Counted from the first letter of the stretch, positions 18,807 through 28,745 are shown. The stretch: DNA of 64,000 bases from Alteromonas sp. BMJM2 (GCF_027257845.1 NZ_JAPVOT010000002.1:62001-126000), one strand, 5' to 3'. Translations and numbers: made by a program. The notes: generated from the sequence alone by a model not told the origin.

Positions 18807-21263
18807 CTAGTCTTTGTCTGAGTTCAGCGCAACATTTTCAAGGTGCTGCATCATCTCAGGCCAAATGAGCGCCATGACGTCTTCACGAAGGGCTTCGCAT
18901 TCTTCAGAGTACTTCAAGCTGCCGTCTTTTTCTGAGTCTAACCAGTGGTTTTCTTTTAAGGCACTAATAAAGCTTGATAATACGTTCTTATCATAAAACT
19001 CTGGCGAGCTTAGGCCATAAAGCACAGAAAGACGTTCTGCTACTTTCTTACTTTCTCTCTCAAGCGCGCCACGGCTAATGGACTTTTCTTTATCCAAAAT
19101 GGTCAGCACAACTGCATAACGCTGCAGCGTTTCCTGCATACACCGGCTTAACAGCCATGCAGAATGGAATTGCTTACAGTGTGCGTCAGGAGGAAGCAAT
19201 TCGTCATCAACTTCACGCAATAGCCCGCTACTAACTAATGTTGCGATTAGAGCGTCGGTATGAGTAAGGGCCTCATCTTGAGAAAGGTGAAGGAAAAGCT
19301 CTTTTTGCAGCAGTGGATAAAGTGACGCAATCAACTCAAACACCTTATTCTTGCTGATCCCTTTTTTAGCAAAAACCGATGCCATTATTAGCCCAGGAAT
19401 GGCAAATAAATGCAAAATATTGTTTCGATAATAAGTGAGGTACACAGCTGATTTGGGCTGCGGGCTTATTAGCCGGCCGTAGTCATCATCTTGTATGTCA
19501 AACCGGCCAAGTTTCAGGGTATCTTGCAGCAATTCATTGGCAGAGGCCTCTGGAATGGTTGCGTCACCACTAAATGGAGCTTGTTTAAATAAGTCGATAA
19601 AGTCGCCCATAGCCTGCTGAAGCTCGGCTTCGCTCATGGTTTGCGTTTTAGAAGACAACAAACACAGAGAGATAAGCGCCATACCGTTAAGCGCTGCGGC
19701 CCTATTAATGCGTGTCATCACATCGTTAGCCAGTATATTAACTGCTGGTGTTAACCATGCTGGTTTTTTCTCTGGCTCTGCGTCTCTGCACTCGCGCCAG
19801 TTTGGAACGTGAGATTCTAAGAACTGATTAAGCTGAATTGGCTCACCAAAATTCACGTAGCCATGGCCATAATTTTTAAGCTTTTTGATGGCGGTGAAAA
19901 CTTGAAGATTCGATTCCTTTTTCTTCTTAGAGCCTTTGAGCTCATTCAAATAGCTTTTCACTTCCATCACGTTTTCGTAGCCAATGTATACGGGTACAAG
20001 GCTAACCGGGCGATTTACACCTTTCAGCATGGCCTGAATGGTCATTGCTAGCATGCCCGTTTTAGGTGGAATAAGCCTACCCGTGCGGCTTCGGCCGCCT
20101 TCGGGATAGTATTTCACCGAATAACCTTTATTAAATAATAGCTCTAAGTACTCTCTGAATACCGCTGTGTAGAGTTTATTTCCGGCAAAACTACGCCTTA
20201 AGAAAAACGCACCACAGCGCCTAAATATCTTACCTACCGGCCAGAAGTTTAAGTTAATGCCCGCGGCAATATGCGGGGTAACCATGCCCTCGTGGTAAAT
20301 AACATAGGTAAGCAACAGGTAGTCCATATGACTGCGATGACACGGCACATAAATAATTTCGTGTCCATTAGCCGCAAGCTCGCGAATACGCTCTGCGTGA
20401 CCTACGCTGATGCCGTTATAAATCTTGTTCCAAATCCGGGTAAGGATTCTGTCACCAAAGCGAATTAAGCCTTCACGATAATCTGCAGCCACTTCGGTGA
20501 TGTAAGACTGCGCTCGTTCTTTCGCTTTCTCGTGTGATACCTTTTTCGCTCTTGATTCTTCTGCCATTGCACGACGTACGGCATCAGAGCCCAATACGCT
20601 GTTGTTGAGCTCTTGTCGCTCTAGCAATGTAGGGCCTGTCATGCTTTGGCGTTTACGATGAAAGTGAGTGCTCGCTACTCTTACAAGTTTTTGCGCTATG
20701 CTTTGATCACTACCGTGCTGATTGGCCATAGTACGAGCAGAGACCGCTTTTGAATAATTGATAAAGTTATCGCGCCCTAAAAACAAGACAATGAATAACT
20801 TTCGAAGCCAGCTAGGCGCCGCTTTGTAAGTAATTAAGTCCCCTAATCCTGGCTTGCCTTTACCCGGCGTTCTTCCCCAAGTAATGAATACGGGAACCAC
20901 CTGAAGGTCTAAGTTTTTGTGATCGCGATGCAGATGGAATAAATCGGTAAAGACATCTTCAATGCCGGTATTGTCGCCAGTTGTGCGAAACAGAGGCTGA
21001 GTTTTCCTCAAGAATAAGGTGGAAGGGTATTCTCTGCCCGCAAGAGTCAGCGTATCTGTAGGGCTAGGCAGTCCTAACGCTTGTGTCGACATTCTTAGCG
21101 CTAATTGGTCGGTGACCGAGTTAGTCGGTAATAAATAAACAATGGGCTTTTCTTTATCGATCCCAAGCTCAGAGTCGACGTTCACTGGAATACTGTGTGC
21201 TTTAACAAGCAACTTAACAGGATAATGAAATACCGATAAAAAGGCTTTTCGCATCCACGACAT
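18807..21263 (-). CDS. plsB: Glycerol-3-phosphate 1-O-acyltransferase
   Basis: PlsB transfers an acyl group to glycerol-3-phosphate at the inner membrane, the first step of phospholipid synthesis. The acyltransferase motif HxxxxD is seen in 'CHRSHMDYL' (catalytic His about residue 309, Asp about 314; E. coli 306 and 311), and block III in 'YPEGGRSRTGR'. The length of 818 residues compares with 807 in E. coli. I start at the ATG at 21263 because an AGGA lies about 9 bases upstream and 'MSWMRKAFLSVF' aligns with the E. coli N-terminus. An ATG four codons earlier has no room for a ribosome site. Confidence 0.96.
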   Translation of the reverse strand: MSWMRKAFLSVFHYPVKLLVKAHSIPVNVDSELGIDKEKPIVYLLPTNSVTDQLALRMSTQALGLPSPTDTLTLAGREYPSTLFLRKTQPLFRTTGDNTGIEDVFTDLFHLHRDHKNLDLQVVPVFITWGRTPGKGKPGLGDLITYKAAPSWLRKLFIVLFLGRDNFINYSKAVSARTMANQHGSDQSIAQKLVRVASTHFHRKRQSMTGPTLLERQELNNSVLGSDAVRRAMAEESRAKKVSHEKAKERAQSYITEVAADYREGLIRFGDRILTRIWNKIYNGISVGHAERIRELAANGHEIIYVPCHRSHMDYLLLTYVIYHEGMVTPHIAAGINLNFWPVGKIFRRCGAFFLRRSFAGNKLYTAVFREYLELLFNKGYSVKYYPEGGRSRTGRLIPPKTGMLAMTIQAMLKGVNRPVSLVPVYIGYENVMEVKSYLNELKGSKKKKESNLQVFTAIKKLKNYGHGYVNFGEPIQLNQFLESHVPNWRECRDAEPEKKPAWLTPAVNILANDVMTRINRAAALNGMALISLCLLSSKTQTMSEAELQQAMGDFIDLFKQAPFSGDATIPEASANELLQDTLKLGRFDIQDDDYGRLISPQPKSAVYLTYYRNNILHLFAIPGLIMASVFAKKGISKNKVFELIASLYPLLQKELFLHLSQDEALTHTDALIATLVSSGLLREVDDELLPPDAHCKQFHSAWLLSRCMQETLQRYAVVLTILDKEKSISRGALERESKKVAERLSVLYGLSSPEFYDKNVLSSFISALKENHWLDSEKDGSLKYSEECEALREDVMALIWPEMMQHLENVALNSDKD

Positions 21264-21517
21264 GAATTCTGTCATCCTATGAAATAAAAACGCAATTAGT
21301 GTATCACAAAACCGGTAATGTCTACTTTTATGCTGAATTTATGCAGGCGAATAAGCGTAACACGGAGCATTAACGTAAGTGACTGATTAGTAGCATAAGC
21401 GATGGTAGCCAATCCTATACAAAGGCTTAAACTTTCATAATGTGCGGTATTGCTCACTATCAAAACTATACACTGCACGCAGAAAAAACGTCCTAGTCAA
21501 TAACGCTAAACCTTGCG

Positions 21518-22009
21518 TTATGTTTTTCGTGTGTAACGCATGGCCACATTGCAGCGCTCGTAGGCACTTCCGTACTTGTCCATTGTTTCTTTGCAGTGCT
21601 CAAATCCATTTTTTAAATAAAGGTGAATGGCCGCCTCGCAGCGCTTATTGGTGAGTAAAAATAGAGTGTTGTGAGCGATAGAGGGCGCTAAGGTTAATAC
21701 ATATTGTAATAGCTGCTCGCCTACTTTAAGGCCTCGAACAGTAGAAATCACTCCCATTTTAGTGAGCTCAAAAACGCCTTCCGATTTTTTTGCTAATGCG
21801 CAGGCTCCCACCACACCTAGGGTTGGGTGTTTGGCAAACCAGATGTGGCCGCCTTTATTAATAATAAATTCTCTTGGGTGAGAAATAACATCTTCATCAA
21901 CGGGTTCAAGAACAAACATAGACTCTATCCATTCTCTATTTATCGAATCAAAATAAGGCGATAACTCATCGCTAAAAGGTAAAAATTCCAGAGGTAAAGA
22001 TTGTTCCAT
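21518..22009 (-). CDS. GNAT-family N-acetyltransferase
   Basis: This 163-residue single-domain protein shows the acetyl-CoA-binding motif A of the GNAT fold ('GVISTVRGLKVGEQLLQYVL', about residues 85-105). A C-terminal 'IHLYLKNGFEHCK' segment is typical of motif B. It transfers an acetyl group from acetyl-CoA to an amine; the substrate is unknown. The ATG lacks a clear purine-rich ribosome site. It lies between plsB and a divergent diguanylate cyclase gene with no clear functional link to either. Confidence 0.85.
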   Translation of the reverse strand: MEQSLPLEFLPFSDELSPYFDSINREWIESMFVLEPVDEDVISHPREFIINKGGHIWFAKHPTLGVVGACALAKKSEGVFELTKMGVISTVRGLKVGEQLLQYVLTLAPSIAHNTLFLLTNKRCEAAIHLYLKNGFEHCKETMDKYGSAYERCNVAMRYTRKT

Positions 22010-22220
22010 CGGTAAAAATTAACTTAATTATGAATAACGCTATGCTAGATAAAAAACGCCATAATGAATAGCATCTTTATCACTAGGGCAATTTTTCATT
22101 AGGTCATTTTATGATTAGAGCTTTGTCATTAGGAAGCCGGGACCTTTACATTACCGTCAAAGAGATAGGCTTAGAAAAATAAGACTTTTGTCTAAATAAC
22201 GCTTTGTAATCTTTTTTAAG

Positions 22221-24572
22221 TTGGCGTTTCGCGCACAAATAACTATTTTTATATTAGATTTTACTTACGAGCAAGAAACCTTGGACAACAGGCTCCCGAC
22301 AACCATCGATGCAATGAGGCTCAATAGCGAACTTCCGCTTGATTTAGACGATTTAATGACACTATTGGCTGAAGCTTATGATGTGCCCATTGCGTTAATT
22401 GGTATTGTTGGTAAGCAAGACGAAGTGATAAAAGCGAGTTATGGCACTGACATTGAGTATATTCCTCGTGAAAATGCGTTTTGCAGCCATGTTGTCGAGT
22501 CCGGCGAGCCCCTACTTATTCCCGATATTAAGAAAGATGAGCGTTTTTGTAACACGCAAAATGTACTAGGTGATAACGACATTGTATTTTATGCCGGAAC
22601 GCCTATTAATATCGACGGCGAAGCAGTCGGCGCTGTGTGTCTCATAGACTCAAAGCCGAGAAATATGAGCGAAAAGCACCTCATTCTACTTGCGCGGATA
22701 GGCGCGTTAGTCAGTAAACACATTGGCCTTTCCAGAGAGCACGAGATGCTCAAACGAGAGCACGGCCTAATCGAGAAGTCGCCTATCGTACTTGCGACAT
22801 GGAATTTCGATACCTCCCTTAAATTAGCTTACATCTCCAAAAACGCACACACAGTCATTGGTGCTGATGCGGCAGATTTATTAGATGGCAAAATTGAGTT
22901 CACCGATTTGATGTGCGATGAGTCAGACGCTGACTTTACCTTTGCCATGCAGGCACACATGGAAGGGGTCGAAACCCATGTTTGTAGGCTAAAAATGTCT
23001 GTGCCTACTCGCACTATTTGGGTGAGCATGATTTCTACTGCTAGTTTCAACGACAGTGGAAGCCTTTTTTCGGTGCAGGCGTTTTTGTTTGATACCAGCG
23101 ATCAAAAATATGTGGAGGACAAACTCAACGAAACCAATCAGCGAATGCGCCTGCTCTTAGAGGCATCAGAGCTAGGAACATGGGATTGGAATTTAAAAGC
23201 CGATGTGAACCAGGTAAACAGGCGATGGTGTGAAATTGTAGGTATCGATTATGAGTATTACGATACAAGCTATCGATATTCCAGACAGCTTATTCATCCA
23301 GCTGACCTCGTGCAATTTGAACAGCACCTTGATGAACATTTACGAGGTGAAACAAGCGTATTTAACACTACGTTTAGAATGAAGCACGCTAGTGGTAACT
23401 GGGTGTGGGTGGAGTCTTACGGCAAAATTGTTGAAAATGACGCCATGGGGAAACCGCTAAGAGTCGCCGGTATTCACCGTGATATTACGGGAAGAATGGA
23501 GAGCGAAATCCATGAAAGGAAAAAAACGCAGCTGCTGCAGTTTATCAATAAAACGCGGGCGTCTTATTTAGAAAGCAATGACCTTACACTGGCCTGTCAA
23601 ACCGTACTCCCCGAGTTAATTGAGCTATCAGACAGTCAGTTTGCTTTTATTGCACAAATGCAGGATAAAGACAGTGAGCCTAAACTCTTTATTCATGCCA
23701 TTTCAGACATTGTGTGGGACAGTTCTAGCTTTACGCAATACGCAGAGTATAAAAAGCGAAACCTGTACTTCACAAGTTTTGATAATTTGTTTGGCAAAGT
23801 TATTACAACCGGTGATGTTATTATAAGCAATACGCCAAAAAATCATCCTGCATCAAGAGGTACGCCTAAAGGTCACCCTCGTATTAACCGCTTTCTCGGG
23901 CTTCCTATCAAGATTAAAGATGAGGTTGTGGGGATGATTGGCTTAGCTAATAAGTTTGAATTCTATAAAGCGTCAGATGCCGCGTTTTTCCAGCCGTTTT
24001 TAGATGCATTAGCAGGTTTATTTTATGCGGTTGATTTGGAAACCGCACGGGCAGAAGCTGAAGAAAAACTGCGTATGCTTGCGATGACCGACCCCCTTAC
24101 CGGCTTGTTAAATAGACGAGCTTTCTTAGATGAATGTAATCTTATCTCCCAAACTCACCAGCAAGTCGCCGTAGCCATTATCGACATAGATTACTTTAAG
24201 AGTGTCAACGACACCTATGGGCACGATGCGGGAGACTATGCATTAAAAGAGGTTGCAAAAATAACTCGCTCTTTTTGCAGCGAGGATGGCGTTGTAGCTA
24301 GGTTAGGCGGTGAAGAATTCGCCATTGTGTTAGTGAATAAATCCCCTAATGAAGTAAACAGCACCTTTGAAAGCCTTCGAGAGGCTATAAACGCTGCGCA
24401 ACTTGCTTACAAAAACGACCGAATTAATGTCACTATCAGTACTGGGGTAAGCTATACGTCAGACTGCTTTGATATCGATTTTAGTACCTATTTGTCGGTG
24501 GCCGATCAGGCGTTGTACGAGGCTAAGTCAAGTGGTAGAAACCGCACCTGCTGGCAACCCGGTATACTTTAG
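22221..24572 (+). CDS. Diguanylate cyclase with GAF-PAS-PAS-GAF sensor modules
   Basis: The 783-residue protein has an N-terminal GAF domain (about residues 40-175), two PAS/PAC regions (about 185-295 and 300-425), a second GAF domain (about 440-600) and a C-terminal GGDEF domain. The active-site motif is GGEEF at residues 696-700, so it should make cyclic di-GMP. The inhibitory-site RxxD arginine is not seen just upstream, suggesting weak product inhibition. There is no signal peptide or membrane helix, so it senses cytoplasmic signals. The TTG start at 22221 is uncertain; an in-frame ATG at 22314 also lacks a good ribosome site. It precedes lexA but is probably a separate transcript. Confidence 0.9.
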   Translation: MAFRAQITIFILDFTYEQETLDNRLPTTIDAMRLNSELPLDLDDLMTLLAEAYDVPIALIGIVGKQDEVIKASYGTDIEYIPRENAFCSHVVESGEPLLIPDIKKDERFCNTQNVLGDNDIVFYAGTPINIDGEAVGAVCLIDSKPRNMSEKHLILLARIGALVSKHIGLSREHEMLKREHGLIEKSPIVLATWNFDTSLKLAYISKNAHTVIGADAADLLDGKIEFTDLMCDESDADFTFAMQAHMEGVETHVCRLKMSVPTRTIWVSMISTASFNDSGSLFSVQAFLFDTSDQKYVEDKLNETNQRMRLLLEASELGTWDWNLKADVNQVNRRWCEIVGIDYEYYDTSYRYSRQLIHPADLVQFEQHLDEHLRGETSVFNTTFRMKHASGNWVWVESYGKIVENDAMGKPLRVAGIHRDITGRMESEIHERKKTQLLQFINKTRASYLESNDLTLACQTVLPELIELSDSQFAFIAQMQDKDSEPKLFIHAISDIVWDSSSFTQYAEYKKRNLYFTSFDNLFGKVITTGDVIISNTPKNHPASRGTPKGHPRINRFLGLPIKIKDEVVGMIGLANKFEFYKASDAAFFQPFLDALAGLFYAVDLETARAEAEEKLRMLAMTDPLTGLLNRRAFLDECNLISQTHQQVAVAIIDIDYFKSVNDTYGHDAGDYALKEVAKITRSFCSEDGVVARLGGEEFAIVLVNKSPNEVNSTFESLREAINAAQLAYKNDRINVTISTGVSYTSDCFDIDFSTYLSVADQALYEAKSSGRNRTCWQPGIL

Positions 24573-24642
24573 CGCCATAAGTGATAAATACAGTCAATTT
24601 TTCTTTTCTGACAGCGTGTCAGCGCTTGTTATTTATGTTTAG

Positions 24643-24658
24643 GTGTATATACTTACAG
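24643..24658 (+). promoter_or_regulatory. SOS (LexA) box 1 of lexA
   Basis: The sequence GTGT-N8-ACAG with an A/T-rich core matches the gammaproteobacterial LexA consensus CTGT-N8-ACAG at all but the first base. It lies 27 bases before the lexA start codon and pairs with a perfect second box. Two boxes upstream of lexA match the E. coli arrangement. Confidence 0.75.
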
Positions 24659-24661
24659 GAA

Positions 24662-24677
24662 CTGTATAGACAGACAG
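24662..24677 (+). promoter_or_regulatory. SOS (LexA) box 2 of lexA
   Basis: A perfect CTGT-N8-ACAG element lies 8 bases before the lexA ATG and 3 bases after the first box. Occupancy by LexA would block the lexA promoter, giving autoregulation and induction by DNA damage. Its 3' end overlaps the ribosome-binding AGG. Confidence 0.85.
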
Positions 24678-24684
24678 GTCTTTT

Positions 24685-25311
24685 ATGCGCCCACTCACAG
24701 CTCGACAAACTGAAGTTTTAGAACTTATAAAATCAAACATGCAAGAAACGGGAATGCCGCCTACGCGTGCAGAAATAGCCCGTCACCTAGGTTTTAGGTC
24801 TGCTAATGCTGCTGAAGAACATCTTAAGGCACTTGCGCGTAAAGGCGTTATTGAAATTCTGCCTGGGACGTCTCGCGGTATTAAACTTACCGGTCCTATG
24901 GAAGAAGAAGTTCTTGAAGAGGAAGGGTTGCCGTTAATTGGTAGAGTCGCCGCTGGTGAACCTATTCTTGCTCAAGAGCACGTAGAGTCGCACTATAAAG
25001 TGGATCCTGCCCTATTCCAGCCTCATGCAGACTTTTTACTACGCGTGAACGGCATGAGCATGAAAGACATTGGTATACTCGATGGCGACTTGCTAGCAGT
25101 ACATCGCACTACCGATGTACACAACGGGCAAGTTGTAGTAGCAAGAGTTGACGAAGACGTGACGGTGAAGCGCTTAGAAAGACGCGGTAGAGAAGTATTA
25201 CTTCATGCTGAAAACGAGGAATTTGCGCCTATTAAAGTCGACTTGGCAAACGAGCCGTTTGCTATTGAAGGTATAGCCGTTGGCGTCATTCGAAACGCTG
25301 ACTGGATGTAG
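24685..25311 (+). CDS. lexA: SOS response repressor LexA
   Basis: LexA represses DNA-damage genes until RecA filaments trigger its self-cleavage. The 208-residue protein has an N-terminal winged helix (about residues 1-65) and a C-terminal S24 peptidase domain. The cleavage bond Ala90-Gly91 ('RVAAGEP'), nucleophile Ser125 ('GMSMKD') and Lys162 ('VTVKRLER') correspond to E. coli A84-G85, S119 and K156, each shifted by six. Two SOS boxes precede it. Unlike in E. coli, no dinF follows directly; a terminator does. A DinF-type pump lies about 11 kb downstream. Confidence 0.98.
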   Translation: MRPLTARQTEVLELIKSNMQETGMPPTRAEIARHLGFRSANAAEEHLKALARKGVIEILPGTSRGIKLTGPMEEEVLEEEGLPLIGRVAAGEPILAQEHVESHYKVDPALFQPHADFLLRVNGMSMKDIGILDGDLLAVHRTTDVHNGQVVVARVDEDVTVKRLERRGREVLLHAENEEFAPIKVDLANEPFAIEGIAVGVIRNADWM

Positions 25312-25331
25312 CCTTTCACGACGTTATTATG

Positions 25332-25357
25332 AAAGCGGCTCAATAGCCGCTTTTTTT
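25332..25357 (+). terminator. Intrinsic terminator of lexA
   Basis: A nine-base stem (AAAGCGGCT at 25332-25340, AGCCGCTTT at 25345-25353) with a CAAT loop runs into a T run ending at 25357. It lies 20 bases after the lexA stop. Confidence 0.88.
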
Positions 25358-25898
25358 AGCACTTAAGTTTGTTGATATGCTTAATAAAACCACTATTAGC
25401 TAAGACTTTCAGTGCTTATAAATATCATTAATACATTTCTATATCTGATAAAAATCCACGCACGCTTTCTATCTAATATTAGTAAGACATTACATACTAT
25501 ATTGCCTTGGCTTTGTGTGAAATTTGTTCAATTTTTCGCGGTTAACGGTTGATTTTTAGAAACTAAATGTTGTTTTCCGTTACAAGAGAATCGGTGTAGT
25601 TTTCACTTCAAATAACCTGACTATCCCCTGATGTGCCTCGCTTTACACTGCATCATGAAACTCACTGCTCAAACGTCGTTAGATTAAATTTTAACCGTCT
25701 CATTAATTTTTTAACAGAAAAGACTAGACGGAACGCCATTATTGCGCAATTCTTATACAAGCTTTAACAAAATAATAACAATGACTTTGAATTCAATTTA
25801 CAAATCGATGTATTGAGTTAATCGTTCACAAACCACTTGGTAGAGACTGCGCATAACAACATTTGGCGTTAATGGTTCTACCATTACGGAGGTGCTGA
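25358..25898. other. Non-coding region between lexA and the cytochrome oxidase locus
   Basis: About 540 A/T-rich bases without a credible gene on either strand. It should carry the promoter of the ctaC operon and perhaps a long leader. I cannot identify a specific regulator site or riboswitch. A strong GGAGG lies at the end, just before the ctaC GTG. Confidence 0.5.
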
Positions 25899-27062
25899 GT
25901 GAAATCACTAAAGACCGCGACTGCAAAATGGTGTGCAAGTTTACCATTTTTGTTTTTTTCTCAATTCCTTTTTGCGCAAGAGGCGGCTGAAGAATTGTCT
26001 TCGCTTAACCTTAGGCGGGGCGCTACCGATATAAGTGGCCAGGTGTACGACCTGCACATGCTTATGTTCTTTATTTGTGTAGCCATCGCCGTGGTTGTGT
26101 TTGGCGTCATGTTTGCCTCCATGTACCTGCACAGAAAATCCCGTGGCGCAAAGCCAGCGAATTTCCACGAAAATGTGAAAGTGGAAATTGCGTGGACTGT
26201 GGTTCCGTTTCTTATCCTAATATTCATGGCTGTACCTGCAGCTAATACGCTTATTGCCATGGAAGATACATCTGAAGCTGACATGACCGTGCTAGTCACA
26301 GGGTCACAATGGAAATGGCACTACAAGTATATGGACAGCGATGTTGAGTACTATTCCTTACTTGCTACGCAGCGCGAACAAATTCAAAACAAATTCACTA
26401 AAACTGATAATTACTTGCTAGAAGTTGATCGCCCTCTCGTTATTCCTACAGGTCAGAAAGTACGCTTCTTGATCACGTCAGATGACGTTATTCACTCGTG
26501 GTGGGTACCTGATTTTGCGGTTAAAAAAGATGCTAACCCTGGTTTCATTAATGAAGCATGGGCAAAGGTGAATGAGCCTGGTGTATATCGAGGTCAGTGT
26601 GCAGAGCTGTGCGGTAAAGATCACGGGTATATGCCGGTGGTGGTTATTGCTAAAGAGCCTGCAGAATTTAACGCATGGATGGGCGAGCAAGAAGAGCGAG
26701 TGCGCCAAGCTAAAGAAGAAGAACAACGCCTACTCTCAATGAATATGTCGATGGATGAACTGATGACAGAGGGCGAGCGTGTATACAACGCAACATGCGC
26801 GGCGTGCCACATGCCAAATGGTGAAGGTTTACCTGGCGTTTTCCCTGCGCTTAAAGGCAGCAAGATGGCGTTAGAAGATCAGCAAGGGCACATTGAGATT
26901 GTGCTTCACGGTAAGGCTGGAACGGCGATGCAGTCGTTCAGCAAAATGCTAAGCCTAAAAGAAATTGCAGCGGTTGTTACTTATGAGCGAAATGCATGGG
27001 GTAATAACACCGGCGACATGGTGCAGGCTAAAGATGTCAACGCCGCAGCATCAGGAAACTAG
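25899..27062 (+). CDS. ctaC: Cytochrome c oxidase subunit II with fused cytochrome c domain
   Basis: Subunit II accepts electrons from cytochrome c through its CuA centre. The 387-residue protein has a signal peptide (about residues 1-27), two membrane helices (about 52-76 and 98-120) and a periplasmic cupredoxin domain. All CuA ligands are visible: H199, C234, E236, C238, H242 and M245. A C-terminal cytochrome c domain follows with CAACH at residues 300-304 and candidate axial Met343 or Met350, so this is a caa3-like form. The GTG start has a GGAGG before it. It is the first gene of the oxidase locus, 9 bases before ctaD. Confidence 0.96.
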   Translation: MKSLKTATAKWCASLPFLFFSQFLFAQEAAEELSSLNLRRGATDISGQVYDLHMLMFFICVAIAVVVFGVMFASMYLHRKSRGAKPANFHENVKVEIAWTVVPFLILIFMAVPAANTLIAMEDTSEADMTVLVTGSQWKWHYKYMDSDVEYYSLLATQREQIQNKFTKTDNYLLEVDRPLVIPTGQKVRFLITSDDVIHSWWVPDFAVKKDANPGFINEAWAKVNEPGVYRGQCAELCGKDHGYMPVVVIAKEPAEFNAWMGEQEERVRQAKEEEQRLLSMNMSMDELMTEGERVYNATCAACHMPNGEGLPGVFPALKGSKMALEDQQGHIEIVLHGKAGTAMQSFSKMLSLKEIAAVVTYERNAWGNNTGDMVQAKDVNAAASGN

Positions 27063-27071
27063 GAGCGAGTT

Positions 27072-28685
27072 ATGAGTAAAGCAACTGAAGTAATTTCGCC
27101 AGATACCTCTGTGCATCACGATGAGCATGAGCACCACGACCATATACCTAAGGGCATTAGGCGGTGGCTGTTTACCACGAATCACAAAGATATAGGTACA
27201 TTGTACCTGTGGTTTGCCTTCATCATGTTTTTGGTGGGCGGCGCCATGGCAATGGTTATCCGTGCGGAGCTTTTCCAACCCGGACTGCAAATTGTCGAAC
27301 CAAACTTCTTTAACCAGATGACCACGGTTCACGGACTAATTATGGTATTTGGTGCCGTAATGCCGGCGTTTACAGGTTTGGCTAACTGGCTAATACCAAT
27401 GATGATAGGCGCGCCAGACATGGCGCTCCCCAGAATGAACAACTGGAGCTTTTGGATTTTGCCAGGGGCGTTTTTAATTTTGCTTAGTTCGTTATTTATG
27501 GAAGGTGGCGGTCCGGCATTTGGTTGGACTTTCTATGCTCCGCTATCAACAACGTACAGTGGTGATTCTACCGCGCTGTTTGTGTTCTCTGTTCATATCA
27601 TGGGTATCTCTTCAATAATGGGAGCGATAAACGTTATCGTCACCATATTTAATATGCGTGCCCCAGGTATGACGTGGATGAAAATGCCTTTGTTCGTATG
27701 GACATGGTTGATTACTGCGTTCTTGCTTATCGCCGTTATGCCTGTACTAGCCGGTGCGGTGACAATGGTTCTGACGGACAAGTTTTTTGGTACGAGCTTC
27801 TTCGATGCCGCCGGTGGCGGAGACCCGGTCATGTTCCAGCATATTTTCTGGTTCTTTGGCCATCCGGAAGTGTACATAATGATATTGCCCGCATTTGGTA
27901 TTATTTCTCAAATTGTGCCAACGTTTTCCCGAAAACCGCTGTTTGGTTACGCCTCTATGGTATACGCAACGGCTTCGATTGCGCTGCTGTCTTTCGTAGT
28001 GTGGGCTCACCATATGTTTACTACGGGTATGCCGGTGTACATGGAAATGTTCTTTATGTTCGCCACCATGCTTATCTCTGTGCCGACGGGGGTGAAAGTA
28101 TTCAATTGGGTAGCCACAATGTGGCGAGGCTCGCTGACATTTGAAATGCCAATGATGTTCGCCATAGCGTTTATTGTGCTATTCACTATTGGTGGCTTAT
28201 CGGGACTCATGCTGGCGATAACACCTGTTGATTTCCAATACCATGACACTTACTTCGTGGTTGCGCATTTCCATTATGTCTTGGTTACTGGCGCGGTCTT
28301 TTCCATTATGGCGGCGGTGTACTACTGGCTGCCGAAGTGGACGGGCAAGATGTACAACACCACGTTGGCGAAATGGCATTTCTGGTGCTCGTTAGTATCG
28401 GTAAATGTACTGTTTTTCCCCATGCACTTTGTTGGATTGGCAGGTATGCCACGCCGAATCCCAGACTATGCACTTCAGTTTGCCGACTTTAATAAGTGGA
28501 TCAGCCTAGGCGGTTTTGCCTTCGGTTTATCACAACTTATTTTCTTAGCACTATTGATTAAAGCGTGTAAGAAGCAAGGTGAACCAGTATCGGCCCAGGT
28601 GTGGGACGGTGCAGAAGGACTCGAGTGGGAAATACCTTCTCCAGCCCCTTACCACACATTTGAAACACCCCCACTAGTGAAGTAA
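27072..28685 (+). CDS. ctaD: Cytochrome c oxidase subunit I
   Basis: This is the 537-residue, 12-helix catalytic subunit, which reduces oxygen and pumps protons. Metal ligands can be placed: H87 and H401 for low-spin heme a, H399 for heme a3, and H264, H313 and H314 for CuB. Y268 forms the His-Tyr cross-link motif HPEVY. E266 and an Asp in 'GAPDMALPRMNN' are the D-channel residues of A1-type heme-copper oxidases. The N-terminus is His-rich (residues 15-24), as in many ctaD proteins. AGGAG precedes the ATG. Confidence 0.98.
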   Translation: MSKATEVISPDTSVHHDEHEHHDHIPKGIRRWLFTTNHKDIGTLYLWFAFIMFLVGGAMAMVIRAELFQPGLQIVEPNFFNQMTTVHGLIMVFGAVMPAFTGLANWLIPMMIGAPDMALPRMNNWSFWILPGAFLILLSSLFMEGGGPAFGWTFYAPLSTTYSGDSTALFVFSVHIMGISSIMGAINVIVTIFNMRAPGMTWMKMPLFVWTWLITAFLLIAVMPVLAGAVTMVLTDKFFGTSFFDAAGGGDPVMFQHIFWFFGHPEVYIMILPAFGIISQIVPTFSRKPLFGYASMVYATASIALLSFVVWAHHMFTTGMPVYMEMFFMFATMLISVPTGVKVFNWVATMWRGSLTFEMPMMFAIAFIVLFTIGGLSGLMLAITPVDFQYHDTYFVVAHFHYVLVTGAVFSIMAAVYYWLPKWTGKMYNTTLAKWHFWCSLVSVNVLFFPMHFVGLAGMPRRIPDYALQFADFNKWISLGGFAFGLSQLIFLALLIKACKKQGEPVSAQVWDGAEGLEWEIPSPAPYHTFETPPLVK

Positions 28686-28697
28686 GTGAGTATTGGG

Positions 28698-28745
28698 CTT
28701 AGTGGTGCGAGGGGACGACATGTTTTACTCCCCTTGCCCGCTAAG
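28698..28745 (+). other. Intercistronic hairpin between ctaD and cox11
   Basis: An outer CTTAG/CTAAG stem (28698-28702 with 28741-28745) and an inner AGGGG/CCCCT stem (28710-28714 with 28730-28734) fill the ctaD-cox11 gap. There is no T run, so this is more likely an mRNA stability or processing element than a terminator. It may set subunit I messenger apart from assembly-factor messenger. Confidence 0.4.

Noticed and set aside
21296..21478. 60-codon minus-strand frame between plsB and the GNAT gene
   Set aside because: No ribosome site, atypical composition and no recognisable pattern; likely chance.
24608..24622. CTGACA/TGTCAG palindrome after the cyclase gene as a terminator
   Set aside because: Six-base stem with no T run; may be part of the lexA promoter region but not supported as a terminator.
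27674..28144. 156-codon plus-strand frame inside ctaD
   Set aside because: Out-of-frame shadow of subunit I, whose metal ligands cover the whole interval.
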